From positions 1-64,000 of the forward strand of contig CANQGT010000010.1 in assembly GCA_947623505.1 (NCBI GenBank): a DNA stretch of 64,000 nt, written 5' to 3'. Source of the DNA: an uncultured Clostridia bacterium. GTDB taxonomy: Bacteria; Bacillota; Clostridia; Oscillospirales; Acutalibacteraceae. The notes under the pieces are model-generated. The model made no database searches. It worked only from the letters and a program-made list of their open reading frames with translations, and was not told the DNA's origin. Shown piece after piece: positions 27,701 to 35,124 of this stretch (its first letter is position 1; the number at the start of each line of letters is the position of its first letter). A program made the position numbers and the translations under genes.

Positions 27701-29110
27701 GCCGTAAGCGCTGCTTTTGTTTATAGTCGGGTGCGAACCGTCCTTGCCGTCGCCGTCCGCCCACGCAACGCCCATAAAGTCGGCATAGGAGGAGGGCGGG
27801 GTGCAAAGCGACATATTAACGTCGTCCGAGTAAAGCTTATTCGGTCTGCCCTTTTTGTTCTCGCTCATCCACGCGCCGTCGTTTCCCACGGCGCCCATAA
27901 TAAGAACGCCCTGCTTTGTAAGCTCGTCAAAAACGCCGCCGAAAACGCTGTCGGCGCAGGAGAATCCCACCTCCGCGGTGCCGAGAGAAAGATTAAGTAC
28001 GTCCGCTCCGAGAATCAAAGCGTCCTCAATAGCGGTTGCGATAACCGCGTCGGTGCACAAATTGCTGCCGAAAACCTTAAGGTTAAGTATCTGCGCATCG
28101 GGAGCCGTGCCGACCATGGCGTTTGCGTTCTCAGCCTTTTCAAACGTTTTCTCCTCACCGTCATTTTGAACGGGAACGTAAGCGTTCGCCGCGGCTATAC
28201 CGGAAACGTGGGAGCCGTGAATGCCCGCGGCGCCGTTCTTGGTGAAGTGGCTGTAATCTGAGTAGTTATACGCGAACGGAATTTTATCGTTGATATAGAG
28301 TTTGTCCGCGTCCTGGTGCTCCTGCAAAACGTGGAGGCGTGTTGTGTCTATCGCGTCGGAAACGTCCTCCTGCGTCATAAAATCAAGGCTTTCTTTATAT
28401 TCCGCGAGTTCTTCGTCGTCTACCGAGCCGTTGTTGTCGGTATCGGGAGCGGACTGCCTTAAAGAGTAGTTAAGAGCGTCGGCGTCAAAAGACTGATGCT
28501 CGTCGTTCACGCCGGAATCGATAATTGCGATTCTTGAACCGGCGCCCCTGTATTCGGTCAAAGCCTTTTCAACGGCCGCGGCCTTTTCGCCGACGGTCTG
28601 TTCATCTTCCAAAGGCTCATACACATTTTCAATAACAACCTCTTTAACGCCTTTAACGTTTTCTATATCTTCGATCTGAGAATATTCAACGTCGGCGGAA
28701 ACAAGGTTCGCAACGAGCGTCAGATTTGTGACAACGTCAAGCTCCTCGCCGTCCAAAACCTTTTCCTCGATTCTGTCAACAACCTTGTCCTGCTCTCGGC
28801 AGAGCTTGTCCTGATAATTCGCGGCGGCCTTGTTGCTGCCTATCGTCTCTATCGGATAGCCCTTGTCGATAGCGGAGTCGCTGTCCATAATTATAGACAC
28901 GCGCACGGTATCGTCCGGGGAATATTCCGGCTCATCTGATTTCTCATCGGATTCCGAAACGAATAACTCCGGCGAGCGCGGGTCGACCGCCGTTTCGATT
29001 TCCGTAAATTCCAGTCTGTTTTCGTCTTTCGCGAAAGCGATTGTCGGAACGCTGCCAAACAGCATAACAACCGCCAAAAGAACGGATATTATAGATCTGG
29101 GATACTTCAT
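21791..29110 (-). CDS. Giant secreted S8 (subtilisin) peptidase, membrane anchored
   Basis: A 2,439-residue protein starting at ATG 29110 (AGGAGG eight bases upstream). Signal peptide about 1-27 (ends AFA). Catalytic triad: D198 (IIDSGV), H298 (GIHGSHVSG), S506 (SGTSMAAPD). Between Asp and His is an enlarged insert with an EF-hand loop, DTDNNGSVDDEE. Residues about 680-740 hold two dockerin-like calcium repeats. Then come Fn3-like and propeller-like stretches, a BIG2-type Ig domain, a cohesin-like stretch, and five to six bacterial Ig-like repeats of about 75 residues. It ends with a Glu/Asn-rich linker and one membrane helix followed by KKRYLSK, with no LPXTG. It probably degrades extracellular protein at the cell surface. 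Confidence 0.88.
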   Translation of the reverse strand: MKYPRSIISVLLAVVMLFGSVPTIAFAKDENRLEFTEIETAVDPRSPELFVSESDEKSDEPEYSPDDTVRVSIIMDSDSAIDKGYPIETIGSNKAAANYQDKLCREQDKVVDRIEEKVLDGEELDVVTNLTLVANLVSADVEYSQIEDIENVKGVKEVVIENVYEPLEDEQTVGEKAAAVEKALTEYRGAGSRIAIIDSGVNDEHQSFDADALNYSLRQSAPDTDNNGSVDDEELAEYKESLDFMTQEDVSDAIDTTRLHVLQEHQDADKLYINDKIPFAYNYSDYSHFTKNGAAGIHGSHVSGIAAANAYVPVQNDGEEKTFEKAENANAMVGTAPDAQILNLKVFGSNLCTDAVIATAIEDALILGADVLNLSLGTAEVGFSCADSVFGGVFDELTKQGVLIMGAVGNDGAWMSENKKGRPNKLYSDDVNMSLCTPPSSYADFMGVAWADGDGKDGSHPTINKSSAYGIPSSLMLQPEITAFGTKVNSVDGNTNSGYTMLSGTSMAAPDVTGAAAVVSQYIKAEQAQFGNDSFLNRALAQNESLNKGMISAGLLMSTADPMIDPSGKYYSLLRQGAGLLNTQNAASAKSFIEIDGQTRGRVKAEVGDCPDGTNTFHYTFTLHNVSETDRNYYFKTDLFTEDTVTEDGIDYLADNTRDLLGKATYKIGGKEIDFDSKTEADINRDNKTDADDALALLDYLSGKIDGNGLNLDVADVDGDGKKTTYDAHLILSGLKTSAVCVKADGSVTVDVDIEVTDSLDKYPKGAYLEGFTSVVPVNMGEEETDVTHTIPILGFCGNWSDPSMFDRNSFVESFSGTNSRVPYTQSPSGVYDINYMTYQDEGGNLLKQAVNLYDENSRVPLDKLALSLNDTIRSIQLTLIRPAGAMCFAIMTKDKDGNRHVESIDAVYIHQTCAFPSPNSVGGWSGTSVSLPVRATLKKLLKGTNVKEGDKIELGAVAVPEYYEETPGKTINAARIKKLIEDGALGEGAYLTTTVTLDSDAPKVENVEKTGSSIRVTATDAQSVAFIGLYSGNGTYSFEKRVLGENDAKSDIVAEFSSSRLQEGGTYNIVVGDYAGNRSTYRFTFGEKQDISDKVIANIRSSSNGGAQINRGDWIAVDPGRFSLSSGRYTNGFVFSSADASALLAGADAADGYLWQAFEDGSLRVAPLSDVNAKQLVCDLSAFGVKTVRDLAFNPKDHMLYAADGSDTLWQIDPMLGEVKAAQKVEVDGKPAALYGLTVNNEGKAVATHYDKSTEKSILVSWTIAGGEETVTADKCTIGHKELSTMRYISLTWKDPSRTVLYAACAENLDRSSYKNYLYEISSINFENGTSVAYQSASGWDANLSRFNEAVRGLVNLAVMPKLGLVKDGEPAALNILGAKREMVAGDTLQLTAAISPWNAQSTASSVQWRADGDAVSVDGSGLVTAIKAGKATVTATLETGGEPLTAECEIEVKPAPDIDVTAVFCEGNGSYYWENFSTATPNERKRLAFSNAYTAGTMNRGEDCLYLFSGSWAYRVDPQTFKTDPLVASIDASHKHADAAPGMSRGFYTNFGYFTVESNGQVLLLGSRLGREQEDCFDTVTVSFHTGRVSVGALAGITYKGLVEVEDFCNYGTKNPELTGQKYKADAYYVINESGDLFELYCYEAPRWYAGVKDEPGEWIDSEQVYEKKIGHVDGVSLPGVSQMTNYATSSMIYDAASELLVLVSKIGNGAAKVQVIDPKTASLIMTREFDDDVRQVGVLYQYDYSKYSDITQKTESSASDMGAYASQNAANESFEVNKEEKTVTFNLTADETTNGLMGFKYDPSVLTFSKLTASMPYSSYSNNAEDGTINIAFADADTIENPTVKIEFTYEEKENKQTAELTVTERENGDPKTYSGPNEQKESVTLPAKEPERTLQSIEISAMPKTEYLEGDANLDTNGLEVTAHYSDGSEKTLNAGDCEISGYQSTPGEHKITVSYTEDGVTQTAEFTVSVKAKSPVSLTVSKRPDKTVYVEGTEFDGKGMELTVTYDNGDIEPVTDGWETEYNFDKAGKSTVTVSYAGLQTTLEVDVVEKSPVSLTVSKQPDKTVYVEGTDFDGKGMELTLTYDNGDTETITDGWETEYNFDKAGKSTVTVSYAGLQTTLEVDVVEKSLTGIKISSAPEQSVYLEDSGKLNLSGGKLTLYYDNGTTEEIEISSEMISKGFDITKPGKQTVTVEYGGFTAEFEVTVQPKEIERIEITRNPNKTDYIEGTQFDPQGMEITVYYNNGKTEILTDGFEIEYDFGSAGESSVIVSYQGYDAALKINVAAKTLTRIEVTHMPNVTEYALNSEIDDSGMELTLYFDNGTTQTVTEGWTTQYDFSVAGQREVKVSYNGLETVFLVDITDDAAEEPQKPTESQTENESTENESTENGNTNTGSDKSPETSFENESAYIVFVLILSCAALLMIITVLKKRYLSK
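22721..23182 (-). repeat. 231-bp tandem duplication inside the subtilase gene
   Basis: Two near-identical 231-bp units (22721-22951 and 22952-23182) encode two 77-residue Ig-like domains, each with the YVEGT and LTVSK motifs. The other Ig-like domains of the protein are clearly more diverged, so this is a recent duplication. Confidence 0.85.
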
Positions 29111-29211
29111 AAAATTTCCTCCTGTTTTCAGGCCTGCTTCGGTCGGCAATTTCATCGGCCTTTTTAAAATCTTTAAGCCGTCGCGATTCGCCCGACCGGA
29201 GCGGCAGATAT

Positions 29212-29240
29212 ATTATATTATAGTTTATAGAATATTTCAA
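29212..29240 (-). promoter_or_regulatory. Promoter of the subtilase gene
   Basis: On the minus strand TTGAAA (29235-29240), a 17-base spacer and TATAAT (29212-29217) lie about 100 bases before the start codon. The leader between contains no obvious structured RNA. Confidence 0.55.
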
Positions 29241-29312
29241 TAAGAAAATATGTGTAAATCTTAATGAATCAAATAACTTATATAATTGTTGCTCTCAAAA
29301 ACACCTGAACGT

Positions 29313-29351
29313 GAAAAACCGATTCCGCCTTTAAACGAAATCGGTTTTTTT
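29313..29351 (-). terminator. Terminator of the AI-2E-family gene
   Basis: A short stem (ACCGATT / AATCGGT) lies between A and T runs, about 110 bases after the AI-2E-family stop codon. The rest of 29241-29462 shows nothing that I can support. Confidence 0.6.
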
Positions 29352-29462
29352 CAAAAATTTTATACATTTTGAACCCGATGGGGAAAAATCGCCCGCAATC
29401 GGCTCTTTTCCGCCGTTTTCGGCGCCGCCAGCGTTGCTTAAATGGGGCCGACTCGGCATGCG

Positions 29463-30623
29463 CTATTCCGTTTTGACCTCAGTCGGCGCGGAGCTGTCCG
29501 TTTTATTTCCCGCACCGACCACTTTTGCTTTGATTTCGGATTTGCCGTTTGTGTAATCCCTAAGAATTTTATAAACCGTTGTGGTTATGGGAACTCCGAG
29601 CAGCATTCCTACGATTCCCCAAATGGAGCCGAAAACGGTAACGGAAGCAAGCACCCAAACGCTTGGCAGGCCTATCGACGAGCCGACAACGTGCGGCGCG
29701 ATAAGATTTGCCTCTATCGTTTGCAGTATCAGAACGAAAACAAAGAAAATAATCGCTTTTTTAAACGATACGGAAAGTATCATAAACGCGCCGACAAATT
29801 CGCCGACATAGCCGCCGATAACAGGTATCAGAGCGGTAATTCCCATAAGCGCCCCGATCATCAGGGCGTAAGGCAGTTTCAGTATAAGCATTCCCACCGT
29901 GCAAAGCGAACCGAGAATGAACGCCTCAAGAAATTGAGCGACGACGTATTTGTGAAAGCTTTCGTCGAGATTTCTCAAAACATAAACGATTTTTTCATAG
30001 AGCTTTGGGCGGGACGCCGTTTTTACGAGCTTTTTAAACTGCCTTAAAATCCTGTCTCTGTCCGACAGGAAGCAAACGGCGAAGAAAAGACCGAGCAGGA
30101 AGCTCACTATCATAGAAACCGTTGACGAAAGGAACGAGGTTATTCCCTGAGCCGCGCCGCCTAAGCCCGATTTGAAAACGGAGGTCAGCTTCGTTATTAT
30201 ATCGTTCCAGTCGATATTTTCAAGCGTTTCCTCAATGTTTTCGGGTATAAGCTTCGCTATCTGCGGAACAGACAGCAGCATATCTATCGCGGCCGGAGCC
30301 TTTTCTATCAGCGTTGAAATGCAGGTTATGAATTGCGGAATTACAAGGAAACCGATAAGAGCTATAAATAAAAGAATTGAAAGTATCGCGAAAATAAGGC
30401 AAAGCGGTTTTCGCATTTTAAATTCTTTTTTGGCGAAAAAATGCCTTTCGTAAAAAGAAACAAGTATGTTGATAAGATAAGCGAAGACCACGCCGACGGT
30501 TATCGGAAGCAGCGCGTTAAACACGGTTTTCGGAATATCGCCATTTATGCAGTAATAGCTCGCCACCGCCGCGACAAAAGCCGTTATTCCAAGTCTTATA
30601 CAGCATTTAAGGTCAAATTTCAT
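29463..30623 (-). CDS. AI-2E family transporter (membrane protein)
   Basis: A 386-residue protein with about eight hydrophobic helices and the conserved loop motifs of the family, including LIPVIGGYVGEFVGAF, the SIGLPSVWVLASVTVFG segment and GMLLGVPITTTVYKI. Some members export the quorum signal AI-2 or exchange ions; for most, including this one, the substrate is not known. It has its own promoter and terminator and is divergent from htpG. Confidence 0.88.
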   Translation of the reverse strand: MKFDLKCCIRLGITAFVAAVASYYCINGDIPKTVFNALLPITVGVVFAYLINILVSFYERHFFAKKEFKMRKPLCLIFAILSILLFIALIGFLVIPQFITCISTLIEKAPAAIDMLLSVPQIAKLIPENIEETLENIDWNDIITKLTSVFKSGLGGAAQGITSFLSSTVSMIVSFLLGLFFAVCFLSDRDRILRQFKKLVKTASRPKLYEKIVYVLRNLDESFHKYVVAQFLEAFILGSLCTVGMLILKLPYALMIGALMGITALIPVIGGYVGEFVGAFMILSVSFKKAIIFFVFVLILQTIEANLIAPHVVGSSIGLPSVWVLASVTVFGSIWGIVGMLLGVPITTTVYKILRDYTNGKSEIKAKVVGAGNKTDSSAPTEVKTE

Positions 30624-30661
30624 AAAATCTTTCCTTTCCCGTTTCCTTAATTACAATTCAG

Positions 30662-30690
30662 ATTATACATTATCCGTCAAAAATTGTAAA
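30662..30690 (-). promoter_or_regulatory. Promoter of the AI-2E-family gene
   Basis: On the minus strand TTTACA (30685-30690), a 17-base spacer and TATAAT (30662-30667) lie about 40 bases before the start codon. Confidence 0.65.
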
Positions 30691-30751
30691 TATATTTTCG
30701 CCTTGGGCGGGAAACGCGGGCGAATCTTTAAAATAATCGTTCTTTTCGGTG

Positions 30752-30779
30752 TTGACAAATGGAAAATAAAGGCTATAAT
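30752..30779 (+). promoter_or_regulatory. htpG promoter
   Basis: TTGACA and TATAAT are separated by 16 bases and followed after four bases by the CIRCE operator. Confidence 0.85.
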
Positions 30780-30783
30780 ATAT

Positions 30784-30810
30784 TTAGCACTCGAAGAGCA
30801 AGAGTGCTAA
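30784..30810 (+). promoter_or_regulatory. CIRCE operator (HrcA binding site)
   Basis: An exact CIRCE element: TTAGCACTC, nine bases, GAGTGCTAA. It lies at the transcription start of htpG, so the HrcA repressor should block initiation until heat shock. Confidence 0.95.
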
Positions 30811-30845
30811 ATTATGATAAAACAGCAAATGAAAAGGTGGTTTTT

Positions 30846-32732
30846 ATGAGAAAAAAACAGTTTAAGGCCGAATCAAAAAAGCTCCTTGATATGATGATAA
30901 ATTCGATTTACACCAACAGGGAAATTTTTATACGCGAGCTTATTTCAAACGCTTCTGACGCGATAGACAAGCTCTATTTCAAATCTCTCACCGATGATTC
31001 CGTCGGACTCAATAAGGGCGATTTTGAAATATTTGTTGATATAGATAAGGACGCCCGCACAATAACGGTAACGGATAACGGTATCGGTATGACTCAGGAG
31101 GAGCTTGAGTCAAATCTCGGAACTATCGCCAAATCAGGCTCTTTCAATTTTAAAAATGACAACGGCGAGGCCGCGCCCGAGGATATTGAGGTTATCGGGC
31201 AGTTCGGCGTAGGCTTTTATTCTTCGTTTATGGTTGCGTCAAAGGTTGAGGTAGTGTCAAAGGCTTTCGGCGAGGATACCGCCCACAAATGGGTATCCGA
31301 GGGAGCCGACGGCTACACCATAGGGGAATGCGAAAAGGACTGCGCGGGTACTGTAATTACCCTGCACATCAAGGACGATACCGAAAACGACGATTACTCG
31401 CAGTTCCTTGAGCAGTACAGACTTTCGTCGCTTATCAAAAAATACAGCGATTATATCCGTTATCCCATAAAAATGGAGATGACGAAAAGCGTTCCCGACG
31501 AGGAAAAAGAGGGCGAATACAAAGAGGAAACGGTTGTTGAAACGCTCAATTCGATGATACCGATTTGGCGTAAGAACAAAAACGAGCTTACCGAAGATGA
31601 TTACAACGAGTATTATAAAAACAAGTTTTCCGATTTTGAAAATCCGCTTCTCCATATCCATTCAAAAACCGAGGGGCAGGCCACTTTTGACGCTCTTATT
31701 TATATCCCCTCAAGGCCGCCGTTCGACTACTATTCCAAGGAATACGAAAAGGGGCTTCAGCTTTATACAAACGGCGTTCTTATTATGGATAAATGCGCCG
31801 ATCTCGTGCCCGATTATTTCAGTTTCGCGAAGGGCGTTGTCGATTCCGCGGATCTCAGCCTCAACATAAGCCGCGAAATGCTTCAGCAGGATCACCGCCT
31901 TAAAATAATTGCCAAGGCGATAGACAAAAAGATAAAATCGGAGCTTAAAAAGCTGCTTGAAAACGACAGGGAAAAGTATGAGAAATTCTTTGAAACCTTC
32001 GGCGTGCAGCTCAAGTGGGGAGTTTACGCGAATTACGGTTCGGAAAAAGAGGGGCTAAAGGATCTTATTTTGTTTAAATCCTCAAAGGAAAGCAAATATG
32101 TTACATTAAAAGAATATGTCGCCGATATGGCCGAGGGGCAGGATACGATTTATTATGCCTGCGGCGAGAACGAAACGAAAATTTCACTTTTGCCACAGAC
32201 CGAGGCGGTAACGGCGAAGGGCTACGATGTGCTCTGCTTTACCGATGATGTTGACGAATTCGCCATTCAGATGCTTATGGAGTATGACGGCAAGAAATTT
32301 GCCAATATCTGCAAGGACGAGCTTAATCTTTCGTCTGAGGACGAAAAAAAGGCGCTCGACGAGAAAAACGAGGCCGCCAAGGATATGCTTGAGGAAATGA
32401 AAGGTTATCTTAACGGCGAGGTATCATCTGTTAAGTTCACGAACGCCATAGGCGGCCACGCCGTGTGCCTTTCTGCCGAGGGTTATGTTTCGCTTGAAAT
32501 GGCTAAGGTGCTCAGCCAAATGCCCGGCGGAAACGGCGGAATGAAAGCGCAGCTTGTGCTTGAAATAAATTCCGAGCACGCGATAAGCGAAAAACTTTTT
32601 GAGCTTTTCGCAAAGGATAAAGAAAAATTAAAGAATTACACATATCTGCTCTATAATCAGGCGCGCCTTATCAGCGGTCTGGATATAGATAATCCCACGG
32701 AATTTGCCGATATGATAACTCAGCTTATGTAA
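30846..32732 (+). CDS. htpG: Molecular chaperone HtpG (Hsp90)
   Basis: The 628-residue Hsp90 homologue has the GHKL ATP-binding motifs: RELISNASDAIDKL, DNGIGMTQEEL and GQFGVGFYSSF. Middle and C-terminal dimerisation domains complete the usual length. I start at ATG 30846, nine bases after AAAGGTGG; the frame runs 29 codons further upstream through the promoter and CIRCE element, so the longer form is impossible as a product of this promoter. It folds client proteins under stress and is a single-gene unit under HrcA control. Confidence 0.95.
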   Translation: MRKKQFKAESKKLLDMMINSIYTNREIFIRELISNASDAIDKLYFKSLTDDSVGLNKGDFEIFVDIDKDARTITVTDNGIGMTQEELESNLGTIAKSGSFNFKNDNGEAAPEDIEVIGQFGVGFYSSFMVASKVEVVSKAFGEDTAHKWVSEGADGYTIGECEKDCAGTVITLHIKDDTENDDYSQFLEQYRLSSLIKKYSDYIRYPIKMEMTKSVPDEEKEGEYKEETVVETLNSMIPIWRKNKNELTEDDYNEYYKNKFSDFENPLLHIHSKTEGQATFDALIYIPSRPPFDYYSKEYEKGLQLYTNGVLIMDKCADLVPDYFSFAKGVVDSADLSLNISREMLQQDHRLKIIAKAIDKKIKSELKKLLENDREKYEKFFETFGVQLKWGVYANYGSEKEGLKDLILFKSSKESKYVTLKEYVADMAEGQDTIYYACGENETKISLLPQTEAVTAKGYDVLCFTDDVDEFAIQMLMEYDGKKFANICKDELNLSSEDEKKALDEKNEAAKDMLEEMKGYLNGEVSSVKFTNAIGGHAVCLSAEGYVSLEMAKVLSQMPGGNGGMKAQLVLEINSEHAISEKLFELFAKDKEKLKNYTYLLYNQARLISGLDIDNPTEFADMITQLM

Positions 32733-32735
32733 AGC

Positions 32736-32769
32736 AAAGCCGCTTGAACATCAAATTCAAGCGGCTTTT
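32736..32769. terminator. Bidirectional terminator between htpG and the kinase gene
   Basis: The perfect 13-bp stem AAAGCCGCTTGAA / TTCAAGCGGCTTT encloses CATCAAA and serves two convergent genes. The same stem with a nearly identical loop occurs at 18320-18352. Confidence 0.85.
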
Positions 32770-32774
32770 GTTTG

Positions 32775-33686
32775 CTATTTTTCCGATATTTCTTTTTTTA
32801 TATCAAGCAATTCTTTTTCGGTGAGATACGCCGAAAGAGCGCCGGTTTTCGTTACGGCTTTCCCTCCCGTTATGTTGCCGAATTTGATACAGTCGCGCAG
32901 GGGATAGTCATAAAAAAGCCCGTAGACAAAGCCCGCGAGAAAAGCGTCGCCGGCGCCGGTGCTGTCAACGTTTTTAAACCGCTCAAGGCTCGGGCAGAAA
33001 AAGTAATCGTCGCCGTCTATTCCTATGCAGCCGTCCCTGTCCGTTTTGACTACCACCTTGTCAAAATATTTTTTCAGAGCGAACGCCGCCTCTTTTTCGT
33101 CGGATTTTCCCGTTATTTTCAGCGCCTCTTTTCTGTTCGGCGTAAAATAGTCGGCTATGCTGAGAAGCTCGCCGTATTTTTCAAAGGAAAGCTCCTCGTC
33201 CCAGCCTATATCAAGCACCATTATCGTGCCCTGCGATTTCAGTTTTTTGTAAATTTCCGTAAACCCTCCGGCGGACATAAGGCATATTTTCGCCCCCTCG
33301 GCAAGGCGGTAAAAATCCTCTTTGGCCTCGTCGCTCGGCTCTGTCGAGCCCTTACCATAGGTTATAAAGCTTCTGTCGTTTTTAAGAATTATTGCCGAGG
33401 TAATATTCAGCGGTATGCCGTTTCCTTTATATAGGTTTAGGGGCTCAACGCCGTTTTCCGCGTATTTTTTGCGCGCGAAATCCGAAAACATATCGTCGCC
33501 AAGCTCCGTTGCGATTTTCGTTTTTATCCCAAGCCTGCCTAGATTTATAAGCGTCGCGGGCAGGCCTCCGCCGAGCTGAAGCGAAAAATCGTCGGTGTAG
33601 ATTTCCTCACCCACGTCGGGGATTTTCGGCATATTCTGATATAAAAGGTCAATATTTGTTGCTCCCGCGCCGGCTATAAACGGCAT
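32775..33686 (-). CDS. PfkB-family carbohydrate kinase
   Basis: A 303-residue ribokinase-fold sugar kinase. The N-terminal glycine-rich motif is LQLGGGLPATLINLGRLG and the ATP/anion-hole motif DSTGAGDAFLAGF contains the catalytic Asp. The family phosphorylates sugars or nucleosides (ribose, fructose, 2-keto-3-deoxygluconate and others); the substrate cannot be told from the sequence, and no sugar transport genes adjoin it. It is a single-gene unit with its own promoter and a possible operator. Confidence 0.85.
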   Translation of the reverse strand: MPFIAGAGATNIDLLYQNMPKIPDVGEEIYTDDFSLQLGGGLPATLINLGRLGIKTKIATELGDDMFSDFARKKYAENGVEPLNLYKGNGIPLNITSAIILKNDRSFITYGKGSTEPSDEAKEDFYRLAEGAKICLMSAGGFTEIYKKLKSQGTIMVLDIGWDEELSFEKYGELLSIADYFTPNRKEALKITGKSDEKEAAFALKKYFDKVVVKTDRDGCIGIDGDDYFFCPSLERFKNVDSTGAGDAFLAGFVYGLFYDYPLRDCIKFGNITGGKAVTKTGALSAYLTEKELLDIKKEISEK

Positions 33687-33712
33687 TCAAAGCACCTCTT
33701 TTCCGAAAGTTT

Positions 33713-33760
33713 ACGGTTTACCGTGTTATTAGTATATATTACTTCGCGCCGTTTGCTCAA
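33713..33760 (-). promoter_or_regulatory. Promoter and possible operator of the kinase gene
   Basis: On the minus strand TTGAGC (33755-33760), an 18-base spacer and TATACT (33731-33736). A 12-base palindrome ACGGTTTACCGT (33713-33724) lies just downstream of the -10 box, near the expected transcription start, where a repressor could act. Confidence 0.5.
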
Positions 33761-33790
33761 TAAAAAACCGTCATTGTAATAAATTTGTAA

Positions 33791-33819
33791 TTGACTTATA
33801 ACTCCGTATAATTTATAAT
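33791..33819 (+). promoter_or_regulatory. Promoter of the pyrimidine operon
   Basis: TTGACT, a 17-base spacer and TATAAT. The leader before pyrC is only about 25 bases, so no PyrR attenuator fits there. Confidence 0.8.
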
Positions 33820-33849
33820 ACAGTAAAATGAGAAAGGTAAGGGCTTGAA

Positions 33850-35124
33850 ATGTCATTGCTGATAAAAAACGCCTTGGCTTACAAAGGCGGCAGTTTTGAA
33901 AAGGCAGATGTGCTTATTGATAATTCTTTTATCCGCCGTATAAGCCCCTTTATTTCTTCAATCGGCGCAGATCGTATTATCGACTGTAAGGATAAGTATT
34001 TTTTAATTCCGGGTTTTGTTGATGTTCACGTACATCTTCGGGAGCCCGGTTTTTCTTATAAGGAAACGATAAAATCCGGCACGGCGGCCGCCGCCAAGGC
34101 GGGCTATACGGCCGTTTGCTCTATGCCGAATCTTGATCCCGCGCCCGATTGCCCCGAAAATCTCAAGGCGCAGACGGATATTATCGAAAGAGACGCCGCG
34201 ATAGACGTTTTTCCGTTCGGCACGATAACAAAAGGCAGAAAGGGAGCGGGCGAGTGCGTTGATTTCGCCTCGATGAAGGATAATGTAATAGGTTTTTCCG
34301 ACGACGGCACCGGTGTGCAGTCGGGAGCGCTTATGCTCGAAGCAATGGAAAAATGCGCGAAACTCGGCTGTATAATTTCGGCCCATTGCGAGGATAACGG
34401 TCTTTTGCGCGGCGGCTATATCCACGGCGGTGAATATTGCAGGGCTCACGGGCATCGGGGCATTTGCAGCGAAAGCGAATGGAAACAGATAGAGCGCGAC
34501 TGCGCCCTTGCCGAAAAAACGGGCTGCCGCTATCACGTTTGCCATATATCGACAGAGGAAAGCGTGGAAATCATAAGAAAAGCAAAGGCAAGAGGAGTTA
34601 AGGTCACTTGTGAAACGGGGCCGCATTATCTTACGCTTTGCGATGAGGATATGAGAGAGGACGGCGCTTTTAAAATGAATCCTCCGCTCAGAAGCAGAAG
34701 CGATATGGAGGCGTTGATAAACGGGGTTAAGGACGGCACGGTAGACGTTATCGCCACGGATCACGCTCCGCACAGCGCGAAGGAAAAATCCTTGGGGCTT
34801 GAAAAAAGCGCTATGGGGATAGTCGGGCTTGAAACGGCATTTCCCGTGCTTTACACGAAACTCGTTAAAACAGGCGTGATAAGCCTTGAAAGACTCGTTG
34901 AGATGATGAGCGTTAAGCCGAGAGAGATTTTCGGCATAGAGGGCGGAGAGATAAAAGAGGGCTCGCCGGCAGATCTCTGCCTGCTTGATCTTGAACGGCA
35001 GTGGACGGTTGAGCCCGAAAAATTTCTTTCAAAGGGCAGAGCCACGCCGTTTAAGGGAGAAAGGCTGTTCGGCGAAAATTTGCTTACTTTACTGAGAGGA
35101 GAGATTGTATATGAAGCCCTATGA
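33850..35124 (+). CDS. pyrC: Dihydroorotase
   Basis: The 424-residue class I enzyme cyclises carbamoyl-aspartate to dihydroorotate. Metal ligands: H60 and H62 in DVHVHLREPG, further His in ISAHCEDNG and HVCHIST, and the catalytic Asp in IATDHAPHS. The length is typical of Firmicute PyrC. It leads the nine-gene UMP operon and overlaps carA by 14 bases. Confidence 0.95.
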   Translation: MSLLIKNALAYKGGSFEKADVLIDNSFIRRISPFISSIGADRIIDCKDKYFLIPGFVDVHVHLREPGFSYKETIKSGTAAAAKAGYTAVCSMPNLDPAPDCPENLKAQTDIIERDAAIDVFPFGTITKGRKGAGECVDFASMKDNVIGFSDDGTGVQSGALMLEAMEKCAKLGCIISAHCEDNGLLRGGYIHGGEYCRAHGHRGICSESEWKQIERDCALAEKTGCRYHVCHISTEESVEIIRKAKARGVKVTCETGPHYLTLCDEDMREDGAFKMNPPLRSRSDMEALINGVKDGTVDVIATDHAPHSAKEKSLGLEKSAMGIVGLETAFPVLYTKLVKTGVISLERLVEMMSVKPREIFGIEGGEIKEGSPADLCLLDLERQWTVEPEKFLSKGRATPFKGERLFGENLLTLLRGEIVYEAL

